DNA of 64,000 nt from Pseudomonas hunanensis (GCF_013393325.1 NZ_QJRC01000071.1:124001-188000); one strand, 5' to 3'. Counted from the stretch's first letter, positions 27,414 to 38,783 are shown. The notes: generated from the letters alone by a model not told the origin. Numbers and translations are program-made.

Positions 27414-28664
27414 TTAGTGGGCGACGGCGGCGGCGCCGTGTTCGTCGATCAGTGCGCCGTTGTAGAAACGGTCCATGGAGAACGGCGCGGCCAATGGGTG
27501 CATTTCGCCCTTGGCCAGGCTCGCGGCGAAGACGTTGCCCGAACCCGGGGTCGCCTTGAAGCCGCCAGTACCCCAACCGCAGTTGAAGAACATGTTCTTG
27601 ACCGGGGTCTTGGTGATGATCGGGCAGGCGTCCGGCGAGGTGTCGACGATGCCGCCCCACTGGCGGTTCATGCGCACGCGCGAGAGGTTGGGGAACATTT
27701 CGACGATGGCCTGCAGGGTGTGCTCGATCACCGGGTACGAACCGCGCTGGCCGTAGCCGACCCAGCCGTCGATACCGGCACCGATCACCAGGTCGCCCTT
27801 GTCGGACTGGCTGATGTAGCCGTGTACGGCGTTGGACATGATCACGCTGTCGATGATCGGCTTGATCGGCTCGGATACCAGCGCTTGCAGCGGGTGCGAT
27901 TCCAGCGGCAGGCGGAAGCCGGCCAGCTTGGCCATGTGCCCGGAGTTACCAGCGGTGACTACGCCGACGCGCTTGGCGCCGATGAAGCCTTTGTTGGTTT
28001 CCACACCGATGACCGCGCCGTTTTCCTTGCGGAAGCCGATCACTTCGGTTTGCTGGATCAGGTCAACGCCCAGGGCGTCGGCAGCACGGGCGAAGCCCCA
28101 GGCCACGGCATCGTGACGGGCCACGCCGCCACGGCGCTGCACGGTTGCGCCAAGGATCGGGTAACGGGTGTTCTTCGAGCAGTCCAGGTACGGGATTTCG
28201 GCCGCGACCTGGGCGGTGTTCAGCAGCTCGCCATCCACGCCGTTCAGGCGGTTGGCGCTGACACGGCGCTCGGAGTCACGCATGTCCTGCAAGGTGTGGC
28301 ACAGGTTGTAGACGCCGCGCTGGGAGAACATCACGTTGTAGTTGAGGTCCTGGGACAGGCCTTCCCACAGCTTCATGGCGTGCTCGTACAGGTGGGCCGA
28401 CTCGTCCCACAGGTAGTTGGAACGCACGATGGTGGTGTTACGGGCGGTGTTGCCGCCGCCCAGGTAACCCTTCTCGATCACGGCGACGTTGGTGATGCCG
28501 TGCTCTTTGGCCAGGTAGTAGGCCGTGGCCAAGCCATGGCCGCCACCGCCGACGATGACCACGTCGTACACCTTTTTAGGGGTTGGCGTGCGCCACATGC
28601 GCTGCCAGTTCTCGTGGTGGCTGAGGGAGTGCTTGAAAAGGCCGAAGCCCGAGTAACGTTGCAT
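27414..28664 (-). CDS. soxB: Sarcosine oxidase beta subunit
   Basis: The chosen start is ATG 28664 ([13 protein letters not shown]), giving the family-typical 416 residues; an in-frame ATG five codons earlier is possible. The FAD-binding motif is [18 protein letters not shown] (residues 36-53), followed by [21 protein letters not shown]. The protein carries covalent FMN plus FAD and oxidises sarcosine to glycine. It follows glyA by 15 bp on the same strand, so glycine made by the oxidase and the hydroxymethyltransferase are expressed together. Confidence 0.97.
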   Translation of the reverse strand: MQRYSGFGLFKHSLSHHENWQRMWRTPTPKKVYDVVIVGGGGHGLATAYYLAKEHGITNVAVIEKGYLGGGNTARNTTIVRSNYLWDESAHLYEHAMKLWEGLSQDLNYNVMFSQRGVYNLCHTLQDMRDSERRVSANRLNGVDGELLNTAQVAAEIPYLDCSKNTRYPILGATVQRRGGVARHDAVAWGFARAADALGVDLIQQTEVIGFRKENGAVIGVETNKGFIGAKRVGVVTAGNSGHMAKLAGFRLPLESHPLQALVSEPIKPIIDSVIMSNAVHGYISQSDKGDLVIGAGIDGWVGYGQRGSYPVIEHTLQAIVEMFPNLSRVRMNRQWGGIVDTSPDACPIITKTPVKNMFFNCGWGTGGFKATPGSGNVFAASLAKGEMHPLAAPFSMDRFYNGALIDEHGAAAVAH

Positions 28665-28679
28665 GGTGTGTGACTCCAC

Positions 28680-29933
<1,254 letters not shown>

Positions 29934-30272
29934 CGTGTATCTCCCGGCAGCGATCGTTTTTTGTCGTAAGGCACTGTGGCCCTTTGTGGCGATGGTATGA
30001 CTGGCGGGGTCGGGTCAGATGCCTGCGCACGCCTTGCAATGGCGCGTTTACGACATTCGTTGTTGTGCCGTTTGTGCCGGCCCTTTCGCGGGTGAACCCG
30101 CTCCCACAGGTACGGTGGTGCTCTGAAGGCTTGTGGTATCCCTGTGGGAGCGGGTTTACCCGCGAAGAGGCCAGCACAGACAACCCAGAAATCCGCCAAT
30201 GCACAGCTTGTATAGGCAACCGCTGAATCGATGGTTTAGAGTGCTGTTCTGCGTCGTTCACAGGACCGTGTC
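29934..30272. other. Divergent glyA-ltaE intergenic region
   Basis: About 340 bp with no gene. It holds an inverted REP pair at 30077-30176. The glyA ribosome site lies at the left end (GGGAGATACACG before ATG) and the ltaE promoter must lie in about 30177-30260. Confidence 0.7.
30077..30176. repeat. REP pair, 'CGGGTAAACCCGCTCC' class, inverted
   Basis: Two inverted REP copies lying between divergent genes, an unusual position as most REPs in this window follow 3' ends. Confidence 0.85.
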
Positions 30273-31313
30273 ATGACAGATAAGAGCCAACAATTCGCCA
30301 GCGACAACTATTCCGGTATCTGCCCCGAAGCCTGGGCAGCGATGGAGAAGGCCAACCACGGCCACGACCGCGCCTATGGCGACGATCAGTGGACCGAGCG
30401 CGCCTCGGAATACTTCCGCAACCTGTTCGAAACCGACTGCGAGGTGTTCTTCGCCTTCAACGGAACTGCCGCCAACTCCCTGGCCCTGGCCTCGCTGTGC
30501 CAGAGCTACCACAGCGTGATCTGCTCCGAGACCGCCCACGTCGAAACCGATGAATGCGGCGCGCCGGAGTTCTTCTCCAACGGCTCCAAACTGCTGACGG
30601 CGGCCAGCGTCAACGGCAAGCTGACGCCGCAGTCGATCCGCGAAGTGGCGCTCAAGCGCCAAGACATCCACTACCCCAAGCCCCGCGTGGTGACCATTAC
30701 CCAGGCCACTGAAGTGGGCACGGTGTACCGCCCCGACGAGCTGAAGGCGATCAGCGCCACCTGCAAGGAGCTGGGCCTGAACCTGCACATGGACGGCGCG
30801 CGCTTTACCAATGCCTGCGCGTTCCTGGGCTGCAGCCCGGCCGAGCTGACCTGGAAGGCCGGCGTCGATGTGCTGTGCTTTGGCGGCACCAAGAACGGCA
30901 TGGCGGTGGGTGAGGCGATCCTGTTCTTCAACCGCCAGCTGGCCGAAGACTTCGACTACCGCTGCAAGCAAGCCGGGCAACTGGCGTCGAAAATGCGCTT
31001 TTTGTCGGCCCCCTGGGTGGGCCTGCTGGAAGATGGCGCCTGGTTGCGCCATGGCAACCACGCCAACCATTGCGCGCAGCTGCTGGCCTCGCTGGTGAGT
31101 GACTTGCCAGCGGTGGAGCTGATGTTCCCGGTGGAGGCCAACGGGGTGTTCCTGCAGATGCCGGAGCATGCGATCGAAGCGCTGCGGGGCAAGGGGTGGC
31201 GGTTCTATACCTTCATTGGTAGCGGCGGGGCGCGCTTCATGTGTTCGTGGGATACCGAGGAAGCGCGCGTGCGCGAGCTTGCGGCGGATATCCGTAGCAT
31301 CATTACCGCCTGA
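30273..31313 (+). CDS. ltaE: Low-specificity L-threonine aldolase
   Basis: The 346-residue PLP-dependent protein starts MTDKSQQFASDNYSG. The family signatures are visible: ASDNYSGICPEAWAAM near the N-terminus, FFAFNGTAANSLAL, LHMDGARFTNA and LCFGGTKNGMAVGEAI, where the lysine binds PLP. It cleaves threonine or allo-threonine to glycine and acetaldehyde and can act on phenylserine-type substrates. Its position beside glyA-sox fits glycine/serine interconversion. It is divergent from glyA and monocistronic. Confidence 0.95.
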   Translation: MTDKSQQFASDNYSGICPEAWAAMEKANHGHDRAYGDDQWTERASEYFRNLFETDCEVFFAFNGTAANSLALASLCQSYHSVICSETAHVETDECGAPEFFSNGSKLLTAASVNGKLTPQSIREVALKRQDIHYPKPRVVTITQATEVGTVYRPDELKAISATCKELGLNLHMDGARFTNACAFLGCSPAELTWKAGVDVLCFGGTKNGMAVGEAILFFNRQLAEDFDYRCKQAGQLASKMRFLSAPWVGLLEDGAWLRHGNHANHCAQLLASLVSDLPAVELMFPVEANGVFLQMPEHAIEALRGKGWRFYTFIGSGGARFMCSWDTEEARVRELAADIRSIITA

Positions 31314-31320
31314 AAGCATG

Positions 31321-31363
31321 CTGGGAGGGCTTTGCCCTCCAAGGGCCGCAAAGCGGCCCCAGC
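31321..31363. terminator. Double hairpin between convergent ltaE and mcpH
   Basis: GGGAGGGC-TTT-GCCCTCC followed by GGGCCGC-AAA-GCGGCCC, the same stems that flank REP elements elsewhere but without the REP core. Probably a shared transcription end. Confidence 0.55.
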
Positions 31364-31366
31364 AAT

Positions 31367-33304
31367 CTAAAGCCTGAACCCACCCATCTGCCGCGCCAGA
31401 TCATCAGCCAACCCACGCAACGCCTGGCACTCCTCGCGACACCCTTGCACCTCCGCCGCCGTTTCCCGCGCCAGGTCGGAAATCCCCTGCACCGTCCGGT
31501 TGATTTCCTCGGTCACTGCCGACTGCTCTTCCGTCGCCGTGGCCACCTGATGGTTCATATCACTGATGTGCTCCACCTGGTCGGTAATCGCGCCCAGCGA
31601 CGCCCCGGTGCGCTGGCTCGACTCCACACCACTGCCAGTCGCCTGCTGCCCCGCCTGCATCGAACTCACCGCCGACCCCGCGCCCTGCTTCAGGCGCTGG
31701 ATCATCTGCTGCACTTCGTCGGTGGACAGCTGTGTGCGCCGGGCCAGCGTGCGCACCTCATCGGCCACCACGGCAAAACCGCGCCCCATTTCCCCTGCCC
31801 GCGCAGCCTCGATAGCCGCGTTAAGTGCCAGCAAATTGGTCTGCTCGGAAATACTACGGATAACCGCTAGAACTTCATCGATCGAGGCGACTTCGTCGGC
31901 CAACTGAGTGACTGCATCGGCAGCCTTGCCGATGTCGCCCGACATGCCCTCGATACCCCGAATCGAGCGTTGCACCACCTCGCGCGCCTGCAACGCCTCG
32001 TCCCGCGCCGACTGCGAGGCTTGCGCCGCATCGCCGGCATTGCGGGCGATGTCCTGCACGGTCAGGCCCATCTCGTGCACGGCAGTAGCGACCATTTCGG
32101 TCATCTCTTGCTGCCGCCCCGAGCGCTCGGCCGTGTTGTCCACCACCTGAGTTACCTGCTCTACGGCCCGGTGCAGCCGCTCGGAGGTGCTCAACACCTC
32201 ACCGATAAGGCTGCGCTGGCTGTCGAGAAAGCGGTTGAACCCCCGGGCCAGATCGCCCAACTCATCCTGGCGCGAATCATCCAGGCGGTGGCTGAGGTCT
32301 CCTGCGCCGCTGCCAATCTGCACCAACGCGCCGGTGACGCGGCGGATCGGCCGTACCAGGCCACGCGCCAACAGCACCACCAGCAGCAGTGACAGCAGGG
32401 CCACGGCGCCACCGATCAGGCTGGTCAACCAGACGGCCTGATGCATTTGTGCATAGATTTCCGACTCTGGCACTTCGGCCACCAGGGTCCAGTTAAGGTC
32501 GCGCAGTGGCAAACCAAGCGCCAGGTAGCTTTCGCCGTCACGGCTGAAGCGGCGGCTGCGCAGCCCCTCGCCTCCAGTCATGACACCCTTGGCTGCGTCC
32601 GCCCCAAGCTGCTCGGTGAGCTGGCGTTTACCACTGAAGGCTGCGTCTGGATGCACCTGGATCAGGCCATCGTTGCGCACCAGAAACACTTTGCCGTGTT
32701 CGCCGAAACTGAAATCGTGGATCAGCTTCGACAGCTCGGTCATGCGCAGGCCCATGCCGGCCACGCCGACCAGCTGGCCATTTTTTTCCACGCGGTAATC
32801 GATGAACAGCGCCAGCTCGCCGGTGGCACCATCGATGTCGATGTTGATCAACCGCTCGGCGCCGCTATCGATGTAGCCGTAGAACCACTTGTCCTTGGGG
32901 TTGCTGCGGCTGAGGGTGCGGTCCAGGCCGTTCTCGTTGTAGTAGTGGCCGGTTTCAGTCGCCGCGAACAGGGCAGTGAAGGCCTGGTTGCGCTGCTTGG
33001 CGGCGGTCAGGTATTCGGTGAATTGCGCTGCCTGGGCGGGCTCTTCACCAGCCGCCAGCCAGTCACGCAGCAAGGTGTTGCCGGCGATGTCTGCCGCTGC
33101 CACCAAAGGCTGGCCGAGCATGCGTTCGATGTCGTTGCGGATGGCTTCGATACTGGCTGGCAAGGCAGTGTCGACCAGGTAGCGCTCGGTGAGGCGGTTG
33201 AGCGCCACGGTGAAGATGACGACCACGACCAGGATGCTCGCCAGCAAGGCGGCGCCCATGCTGGTGATCAATTGCCACTGGATGCTCTTACGCCAGATAC
33301 GCAT
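31367..33304 (-). CDS. mcpH: Methyl-accepting chemotaxis protein with dCACHE sensor (McpH-like)
   Basis: The 645-residue chemoreceptor has a transmembrane helix at about 13-36, a periplasmic double-CACHE domain (about 37-285), a second helix (about 290-312) and a HAMP domain. The signalling hairpin [32 protein letters not shown] is intact. The sensor contains the CACHE-like [18 protein letters not shown] and [14 protein letters not shown]. It most resembles P. putida McpH, a described purine receptor; the identification is from sequence and genomic position and the ligand is not proven. No CheR-docking pentapeptide is present. A 14-bp palindrome lies in its promoter at 33337-33350. Confidence 0.9.
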   Translation of the reverse strand: MRIWRKSIQWQLITSMGAALLASILVVVVIFTVALNRLTERYLVDTALPASIEAIRNDIERMLGQPLVAAADIAGNTLLRDWLAAGEEPAQAAQFTEYLTAAKQRNQAFTALFAATETGHYYNENGLDRTLSRSNPKDKWFYGYIDSGAERLINIDIDGATGELALFIDYRVEKNGQLVGVAGMGLRMTELSKLIHDFSFGEHGKVFLVRNDGLIQVHPDAAFSGKRQLTEQLGADAAKGVMTGGEGLRSRRFSRDGESYLALGLPLRDLNWTLVAEVPESEIYAQMHQAVWLTSLIGGAVALLSLLLVVLLARGLVRPIRRVTGALVQIGSGAGDLSHRLDDSRQDELGDLARGFNRFLDSQRSLIGEVLSTSERLHRAVEQVTQVVDNTAERSGRQQEMTEMVATAVHEMGLTVQDIARNAGDAAQASQSARDEALQAREVVQRSIRGIEGMSGDIGKAADAVTQLADEVASIDEVLAVIRSISEQTNLLALNAAIEAARAGEMGRGFAVVADEVRTLARRTQLSTDEVQQMIQRLKQGAGSAVSSMQAGQQATGSGVESSQRTGASLGAITDQVEHISDMNHQVATATEEQSAVTEEINRTVQGISDLARETAAEVQGCREECQALRGLADDLARQMGGFRL

Positions 33305-33336
33305 GCCCTACTCCCCGCACATTATTGTTTTGCGGA

Positions 33337-33350
33337 AAGTGTATACACTT
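33337..33350. promoter_or_regulatory. Perfect palindrome in the mcpH promoter
   Basis: AAGTGTATACACTT is self-complementary over 14 bp and lies 33-46 bp before the mcpH start. The TGTATACA core is of the kind bound by HutC-like GntR regulators; the cognate regulator is unknown. Confidence 0.5.
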
Positions 33351-33396
33351 GCGTATCCAGTTAATCCAGTGACCTGGAACAATGAGTTGGGCCTTT

Positions 33397-33501
33397 GGGG
33401 CTGCTGTGCAGCCCATCGCGACACACGGCCGCTCCTACAGGGAAACGTATAACTGTTGTAGGAGCGGCCTTGTGTCGCGAAAGGGGCGCGAAGCGCCCCC
33501 A
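33397..33501. repeat. REP pair, 'ACACAAGGCCGCTCC' class, inverted
   Basis: Two inverted copies after the zapA-like gene and upstream of mcpH. Confidence 0.85.
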
Positions 33502-33509
33502 GCTATCGA

Positions 33510-33812
33510 TCAGGACTCTGCAATGGTCCGCACGATGGCGTCCACCGTGGCGTCGATCTGCGCCTGGGTACGCGCTAGGGTCTGCTGATGCTCTTTCTGC
33601 AGCTCAACCTGCTTGGAGCACAGGTTGAGGGCAGCCAGCACCAACAGCTTGTCGCCGATCAGGGTCGGGTACTGACGCTTGGTTTCGTTCAGGGCAGTGT
33701 TGAGCATCCGTACCGCCTGGGCCAGGGTTTCTTCCTGACCTTCGGGCGCCTTGATCGAATAGTCGATGCCGAGAATCGACACCACATTGATCGGCTGCTC
33801 TTGCAGTCTCAT
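33510..33812 (-). CDS. zapA: ZapA-family cell division protein
   Basis: A 100-residue protein (MRLQEQPINVVSILGIDYS) with the ZapA plan: an N-terminal beta-rich head (VVSILGIDYSIKAPEGQEETLAQAVRMLN) that dimerises and a long C-terminal coiled coil (LLVLAALNLCSKQVELQKEHQQTLARTQAQID). ZapA crosslinks FtsZ filaments at the division ring. The start overlaps the stop of the upstream coiled-coil gene by 4 bp. The sequence looks divergent from the ZapA normally found next to the 6S RNA gene in pseudomonads, and no 6S RNA is evident here, so this may be a paralogue. Confidence 0.85.
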   Translation of the reverse strand: MRLQEQPINVVSILGIDYSIKAPEGQEETLAQAVRMLNTALNETKRQYPTLIGDKLLVLAALNLCSKQVELQKEHQQTLARTQAQIDATVDAIVRTIAES

Positions 33813-34039
33813 GCGCCGACAACGCCCGCGCTGGCGCGCTCGACCAGGGCCTGGATGCGCGCTGCGGTAGCGCCGTTCTTCTCTTCCTGCTCCATCAGCG
33901 ACAGCTGCAGGGTTTCGTTCTCTTCCTTGGCCTGGGCCAGTTCCTGGCCGAGGGCGGTGTTCTGCTCGGTGAGTTGAGCGTTTTTCTGCATCAGGTCGCT
34001 GACCAGTTGCTCGATTTGATTCAGGGAAGCTTCCAGCAT
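33809..34039 (-). CDS. Short coiled-coil protein, ZapB/TIGR02449-like
   Basis: A 76-residue protein made almost entirely of heptad-type coiled coil (MLEASLNQIEQLVSDLMQ ... LTEQNTALGQELAQAKEENET) ending in ARIQALVERAS. Size, coiled-coil content and the Asn/Gln/Glu pattern recall ZapB of E. coli and the TIGR02449 proteins that precede zapA in pseudomonads. Overlap of its stop with the zapA-like start (ATGA) indicates a coupled pair that probably acts together at the Z-ring. The specific function is inferred from context only. Confidence 0.7.
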   Translation of the reverse strand: MLEASLNQIEQLVSDLMQKNAQLTEQNTALGQELAQAKEENETLQLSLMEQEEKNGATAARIQALVERASAGVVGA

Positions 34040-34224
34040 GGGTCTATCTCAGGTTGTTGCGAGGGGCGCACACGATAAAGAAAAGTGCCGCCCATCGCCA
34101 TTAAATATCGGATTCATAAGGTGTCGAACCCGCAGATTGACAGGGTAACCGCCCCCTTGTTCCGACCTGAGTCAACCGCCGGTCAGGAAAAGGTTAGCTA
34201 CCTCACAATTTTTGCCGGTCGCAC

Positions 34225-34251
34225 TCAAGACTGGCCGGTCACGACCGATAG
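34225..34251 (+). promoter_or_regulatory. Sigma-28 (FliA)-type promoter for the downstream chemoreceptor
   Basis: TCAAGACT-N11-ACCGATAG matches the flagellar sigma-28 consensus TAAAGTTT-N11-GCCGATAA in the main positions and exactly in spacing. It lies about 54 bp before the receptor start at 34305. Confidence 0.65.
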
Positions 34252-34304
34252 CCCGGCAAGTCATGTTTTGTCGCACTTTCCCCCTTGCCTGGATCCTCCT
34301 CTCC

Positions 34305-35930
34305 ATGTCCCTACGCAACATGAATATCGCCCCGCGCGCGCTGCTCGGCTTCGCGCTTATCGGCCTGCTGATGCTCGGCCTTGGTATCTTCTCCCTGGTG
34401 CAGATGGGCAACATCCGCCAGGCTGGTGTTGCCATCGAGCAAGTCAGTGTGCCCAGCATCAAGATCCTCGACGAACTCACCGCGCTGAACCTGCGCATGC
34501 GCACGCTTTCCTACCGCCTGCTGCTCAACCGCGAACCGGAAACCCAACGCGATACCCTCAACCTGCTGGACCAGCGCAACAGCCAGATCGACCGCGCGCG
34601 CCAGGCTTACCTGCCGATGATCGGTGCCGCCGACGAACAGGCCGCGTTCGACCAGTACGGCCTGTTGCTCAACCAATACCGCCAGTTGGAAGCGCGCATG
34701 CGCACACTGAGCCAGGCCGACCGCCTGGACGAATTGCGCGACCTGCTCAACCGCGATTTGCTGGCCAACTCAGAGCAGATCAACAAGGTCATGGACACCC
34801 TGGTACGCATCAACACCGACCAGACCCGCGCCACCAATGACAAGGCCGCCAGCCAGTACGCCGCTGCTTTCGCCCTGGTGATCGGCCTGCTGGTTGCCGC
34901 CACCGTCCTGACGTTCGCCTGCGCCTTCCTGCTGACTCGCAGCATCGTCAAGCCGATCGAAGATGCGCTCAAAAGCGCCGAACAGGTCGCCGACGGTGAC
35001 CTGACCCACATCATCCGTGCCGAAGGCACCGACGAAGCCGCTCGCCTGCTGCGCGCCATGGCCCGCATGCAGGACAAGTTGCGCGACACCCTGCAACAGA
35101 TCGCCGGCTCCGCCACCCAGCTGGCCTCGGCGGCCGAAGAGCTGAACGCCGTCACCGACGAAAGCGCCCGCGGCCTGCAACAGCAGAACAACGAGATTGA
35201 ACAGGCCGCCACGGCCGTGACCGAAATGACCAGCGCTGTGGAGGAAGTAGCGCGCAATGCCGTGAGCACTTCGGAAGCCTCCAGTGAAGCCAGCCGCTCC
35301 ACCGGCGACGGCCGTGACCTGGTGATGGAGACCGTGGGCGCCATCGAGCGCATGAGCGGCGATGTGCAGGCCACTGCCAAATTGATCACTCACCTGGCCG
35401 AGCAGTCGCGCGACATTGGCAAGGTCCTCGACGTGATCCGTGGCCTGGCCGACCAAACCAACCTGCTGGCGCTGAACGCCGCCATCGAGGCCGCACGTGC
35501 TGGCGAAGCGGGCCGTGGTTTTGCCGTTGTGGCGGATGAAGTTCGGGCATTGGCCCACCGCACCCAGCAGTCGACCAGCGAAATCGAGCGGATGATCGGC
35601 AGCATTCAAGGGGGCACGGAGGAAGCTGTGGAGTCGATGCGCACCAGCACCGAGCGTGCCGAATCCACCCTGAACATCGCCCGTGGCGCGGGCATGGCAC
35701 TGGACACCATTGCCGGCGCGGTGGCGCAGATCAACGAGCGTAACCTGGTGATTGCCAGCGCGGCGGAGGAACAGGCGCAGGTGGCGCGGGAAGTGGACCG
35801 CAACCTGGTGAACATCAACGACCTGTCGGTGCAGAGTGCCACCGGGGCGCATCAGACCAGTGCGGCGAGTGCTGAATTGTCGCGCCTGGCCGTGGACCTG
35901 AATGGGTTGGTGGCACGGTTCCGTACCTGA
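34305..35930 (+). CDS. Methyl-accepting chemotaxis protein, four-helix-bundle sensor
   Basis: The chosen start is ATG 34305 ([15 protein letters not shown]), giving 541 residues; an ATG five codons later is also possible. A transmembrane helix (about 12-33) is followed by an all-alpha periplasmic domain of about 150 residues rich in Leu, Arg and Gln, typical of the 4HB_MCP type, then a second helix (about 185-210), a HAMP domain and the signalling hairpin [34 protein letters not shown]. The ligand is unknown. A sigma-28-like promoter is present upstream. No CheR pentapeptide at the C-terminus. Confidence 0.93.
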   Translation: MSLRNMNIAPRALLGFALIGLLMLGLGIFSLVQMGNIRQAGVAIEQVSVPSIKILDELTALNLRMRTLSYRLLLNREPETQRDTLNLLDQRNSQIDRARQAYLPMIGAADEQAAFDQYGLLLNQYRQLEARMRTLSQADRLDELRDLLNRDLLANSEQINKVMDTLVRINTDQTRATNDKAASQYAAAFALVIGLLVAATVLTFACAFLLTRSIVKPIEDALKSAEQVADGDLTHIIRAEGTDEAARLLRAMARMQDKLRDTLQQIAGSATQLASAAEELNAVTDESARGLQQQNNEIEQAATAVTEMTSAVEEVARNAVSTSEASSEASRSTGDGRDLVMETVGAIERMSGDVQATAKLITHLAEQSRDIGKVLDVIRGLADQTNLLALNAAIEAARAGEAGRGFAVVADEVRALAHRTQQSTSEIERMIGSIQGGTEEAVESMRTSTERAESTLNIARGAGMALDTIAGAVAQINERNLVIASAAEEQAQVAREVDRNLVNINDLSVQSATGAHQTSAASAELSRLAVDLNGLVARFRT

Positions 35931-35941
35931 CCTGAAGTACC

Positions 35942-36063
35942 TGGGGGCGCTTTGCGGCCCATCGCGACACAAGGCCGCTCCTACAGCTACCGCGCAGTTT
36001 CATGGCTTGCGCGATACCTGTAGGAGCGGCCTTGTGTCGCGATGGGCTGCAAAGCAGCCCCCT
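35942..36063. repeat. REP pair, 'ACACAAGGCCGCTCC' class, inverted
   Basis: Two inverted copies between the convergent chemoreceptor and gbcB genes. Confidence 0.85.
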
Positions 36064-36074
36064 GCAATCTCGGA

Positions 36075-37175
36075 TCAATAATCGATCCGCACATCCCCTT
36101 TCGGCACACTGCAGCACGACAGGATATACCCCTCGGCCTCGTCCTCCTCGGTAATGCCGCCGTTGTGCTCCATTTCCACTTCGCCGCCCAGCTTGAGCAC
36201 CTTGCAAGTGCCGCAAATGCCCATGCCGCAGGCTTTCGGGATCATCAGGCCAACCTTGGCCGCCGCCGCATGCACGGTCTCGCCTGGGGCAATGCGAATG
36301 CTCTTCTCGCTGCCGATGAACTCCACCAGGTTAAGGTCGGACACATCCAGCTCCGGCGCTTCGGCTGCCTGCTCGGCATGCTCGACCGCATCGGCCTTGG
36401 CCTCGGCCGGCGTGGCACCGAACGATTCCTCGTGGTAGTTCTTCATGTCGAAGCCGACCGCTTCGAGCATGCGCTTTACCGCCGTCATGTAAGGCGTCGG
36501 GCCGCAGCAGAACACCACGCGTTCCATGTAGTCCGGTGCAATCAGTTCCATCAGCCGCTGGTTCAGGTAACCGCGATAACCCGCCCATGGCTCGCCCAGG
36601 CCGTGCTTCTCGCAAATGATGTGCAGGCTGAAGTTGGGGATACGCGAGGCCATCTGTTCCAGCTCGCGGTGGTAGATGATGTCCTTGGGTGAGCGGGCGC
36701 TGTGCACGAACACCATGTCGACATTGGCGTTGGTGTCGTAGAACCAGCGCGCCATCGACATGACCGGAGTAATGCCCACACCGCCGGACAGGTACAGCGC
36801 CTTGCCCGCCGGGAAGTCGATGGCATTGAACAACCCGACCGGGCCATGCACCGGCAGCTCGGCGCCTTCGTGCATGGTGTCGTGCAGGAAGTTGGACACC
36901 AGGCCGCCCGGCACACGCTTGACGGTGATCGAGAAGCTGTAGGGCACCGACGGCGAACTGGAAATGGTGTAGGAACGCATCACCGGTTTGCCTTCGATCT
37001 CCAGCTCCAGGGTAACGAACTGCCCCGGCTTGAAGAAGAACATGATCGGCTGGTCGGCCATGAAGCAGAAGGTGCGCACGTCCCAGGTCTCCTGGATGAC
37101 CTTGACGCAGCGCACGATGTGGCGGCCGTTGGCCCAGGTCTGGGTAGTGACCGGATTGAGGAAGGTATCGGACAT
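36075..37175 (-). CDS. gbcB: Glycine betaine demethylase, ferredoxin reductase subunit
   Basis: Start at ATG 37175 (MSDTFLNPVT) is preferred because GGAG sits six bases before it, while the ATG two codons earlier directly abuts the site. This gives 366 residues. Domains in order are an FAD-binding reductase domain (VMRSYTISSSP), an NAD-binding domain (ALYLSGGVGITPVMSM, VVFCCGPTPYM) and a C-terminal plant-type 2Fe-2S ferredoxin with ACGMGICGTCKV and a final SCC. It supplies electrons to the Rieske oxygenase GbcA. It is divergent from gbcA across a 295-bp shared control region. Confidence 0.96.
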   Translation of the reverse strand: MSDTFLNPVTTQTWANGRHIVRCVKVIQETWDVRTFCFMADQPIMFFFKPGQFVTLELEIEGKPVMRSYTISSSPSVPYSFSITVKRVPGGLVSNFLHDTMHEGAELPVHGPVGLFNAIDFPAGKALYLSGGVGITPVMSMARWFYDTNANVDMVFVHSARSPKDIIYHRELEQMASRIPNFSLHIICEKHGLGEPWAGYRGYLNQRLMELIAPDYMERVVFCCGPTPYMTAVKRMLEAVGFDMKNYHEESFGATPAEAKADAVEHAEQAAEAPELDVSDLNLVEFIGSEKSIRIAPGETVHAAAAKVGLMIPKACGMGICGTCKVLKLGGEVEMEHNGGITEEDEAEGYILSCCSVPKGDVRIDY

Positions 37176-37470
37176 GTTCATCTCCAGCAGCCGACTATTG
37201 GGCTTTTTATGGCTTGGATAATGCGCAAGCTGAGGGCGACGTACATTCCTGCCAGCGACATCGGCGTGCTTATCGCGACCAGCCCCGCGCTACAAGGGCT
37301 GGCGCGTCGTAATTCAATTCGGCCATGTCGCCCATGGATACGGTTCGCGGCGCCTTCGGACGCACACTCCACGGCAAAACAACTAGCTGTTTTTCGATAG
37401 ACAGCCTTGCGGCACCACAACAACGATTAGCCACCTTTTGCCGGCCGCACACGGCCCCGAGGAATACACG
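37176..37470. promoter_or_regulatory. Divergent gbcB-gbcA control region
   Basis: About 295 bp between the two demethylase genes. AGCGACATCG (37254-37263) and TGGATACG (37335-37342) recur upstream of choX at similar distance (57186-57231). These shared words are candidate GbdR contacts; the assignment is inference. Confidence 0.55.
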
Positions 37471-38763
37471 ATGGACGTCACCGCAACCCTGAGCCTGGGC
37501 GATCCACTGGAACCTGCACGCAAGGCCACCGCCGAGATGCTGCAGACCCGCGAGCGCACCTACTCGCTGCCCCAGCCTTTCTACACCGACGAGCGTCTGT
37601 TCCAGATCGACATGCAGGAGATCTTCCAGAAAGAATGGCTGATCGCCGGCATGACTTGCGAAATTCCGGCAAAAGGCAACTACATCACGCTGCAGATCGG
37701 CAACAACCCGATTCTGGTGGTGCGTGGCGCCGAGGGTAAGGTGCACGCCTTCCATAACGTCTGCCGGCACCGCGGTTCGCGCTTGTGCGTCAGCGACAAA
37801 GGCAAAGTGGCCAAGTTGGTCTGCCATTACCACCAGTGGACATATGAACTGGACGGCCGCCTGCTGTTCGCGGGCACCGAGATGGGCGCCGACTTCGACA
37901 TGAAGCAGTACGGTCTGAAGCCTGTGAACGTGAAGGTCGCTGGTGGCTACATCTTCATCAGCCTGGCGGAAAACCCACCCGCCATCGACGAGTTCCTGGC
38001 CACCCTGGAACACTACATGGAACCCTACGACATGGAGAACACCAAGGTGGCGGTGCAAACCACCTTGATGGAAAAAGCCAACTGGAAGCTGGTGCTGGAA
38101 AACAACCGCGAGTGCTACCACTGCAGCGGCTCGCACCCGGAGCTGCTGCAAACCCTGCTGGAGTGGGACGACACCAACGACCCGCGCGCCAGCCAGGAAT
38201 TCAAGGACCACGTGGCCGCCTCCGCCGCCGCCTGGGAAGCCGAAAAGATCCCGTACCTGCACAAGAGCCACGGCCTGCGTAACCGTATCGTACGCATGCC
38301 GCTGCTCAAGGGCACCGTGTCGATGACCATGGACGGCAAGCAGGCCTGCCAGAAGCTGATGGGCCGCATCAAGAACCCGGACCTGGGCTCGATGCGTATC
38401 CTGCACCTGCCGCACTCCTGGAACCACTGCATGGGCGACCACATGATCGTGTTCACCGTGTGGCCGATCAGTGCCCAGGAGACCATGGTCACCACCAAGT
38501 GGCTGGTGCACAAGGACGCCGTGGAAGGTGTGGACTACGACCCTGAGCGCATGCGCAAGGTGTGGGACGCCACCAACGACCAGGACCGCCGCCTGGCCGA
38601 AGAGAACCAGCGCGGGATCAACTCCACGGCTTACCAGCCAGGGCCGTACTCGAAAACCTACGAGTTTGGCGTGGTGAACTTCATCGACTGGTACAGCGGG
38701 CGGATGCTGAACAACCTGGGGGCGGAGCCGGCGGCGTATCTGAAGGAAGTAACCGCGCAGTAA
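37471..38763 (+). CDS. gbcA: Glycine betaine demethylase, Rieske oxygenase subunit
   Basis: ATG 37471 (MDVTATLSLG) follows CCGAGGA, giving 430 residues. The Rieske 2Fe-2S ligands are in NVCRHRGSRLC (C-R-H) and VCHYHQWTY (C-H-Y-H), and the mononuclear iron site in NNRECYHCSGSHPE. With GbcB it removes one methyl from glycine betaine to give dimethylglycine and formaldehyde. The call rests on strong resemblance to the P. aeruginosa GbcA and on the surrounding dgc, sox and gbdR genes. Confidence 0.97.
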   Translation: MDVTATLSLGDPLEPARKATAEMLQTRERTYSLPQPFYTDERLFQIDMQEIFQKEWLIAGMTCEIPAKGNYITLQIGNNPILVVRGAEGKVHAFHNVCRHRGSRLCVSDKGKVAKLVCHYHQWTYELDGRLLFAGTEMGADFDMKQYGLKPVNVKVAGGYIFISLAENPPAIDEFLATLEHYMEPYDMENTKVAVQTTLMEKANWKLVLENNRECYHCSGSHPELLQTLLEWDDTNDPRASQEFKDHVAASAAAWEAEKIPYLHKSHGLRNRIVRMPLLKGTVSMTMDGKQACQKLMGRIKNPDLGSMRILHLPHSWNHCMGDHMIVFTVWPISAQETMVTTKWLVHKDAVEGVDYDPERMRKVWDATNDQDRRLAEENQRGINSTAYQPGPYSKTYEFGVVNFIDWYSGRMLNNLGAEPAAYLKEVTAQ

Positions 38764-38783
38764 AAGAGCACATCGTACAGAGG

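Noticed and set aside
29934..30272. Glycine riboswitch in front of glyA
   Set aside because: No tandem aptamer-like conserved segments could be recognised; the gap is mostly REP sequence.
33305..33509. 6S RNA gene downstream of zapA, as in other pseudomonads
   Set aside because: The gap is filled by a REP pair and the mcpH promoter; no 6S-like sequence seen.
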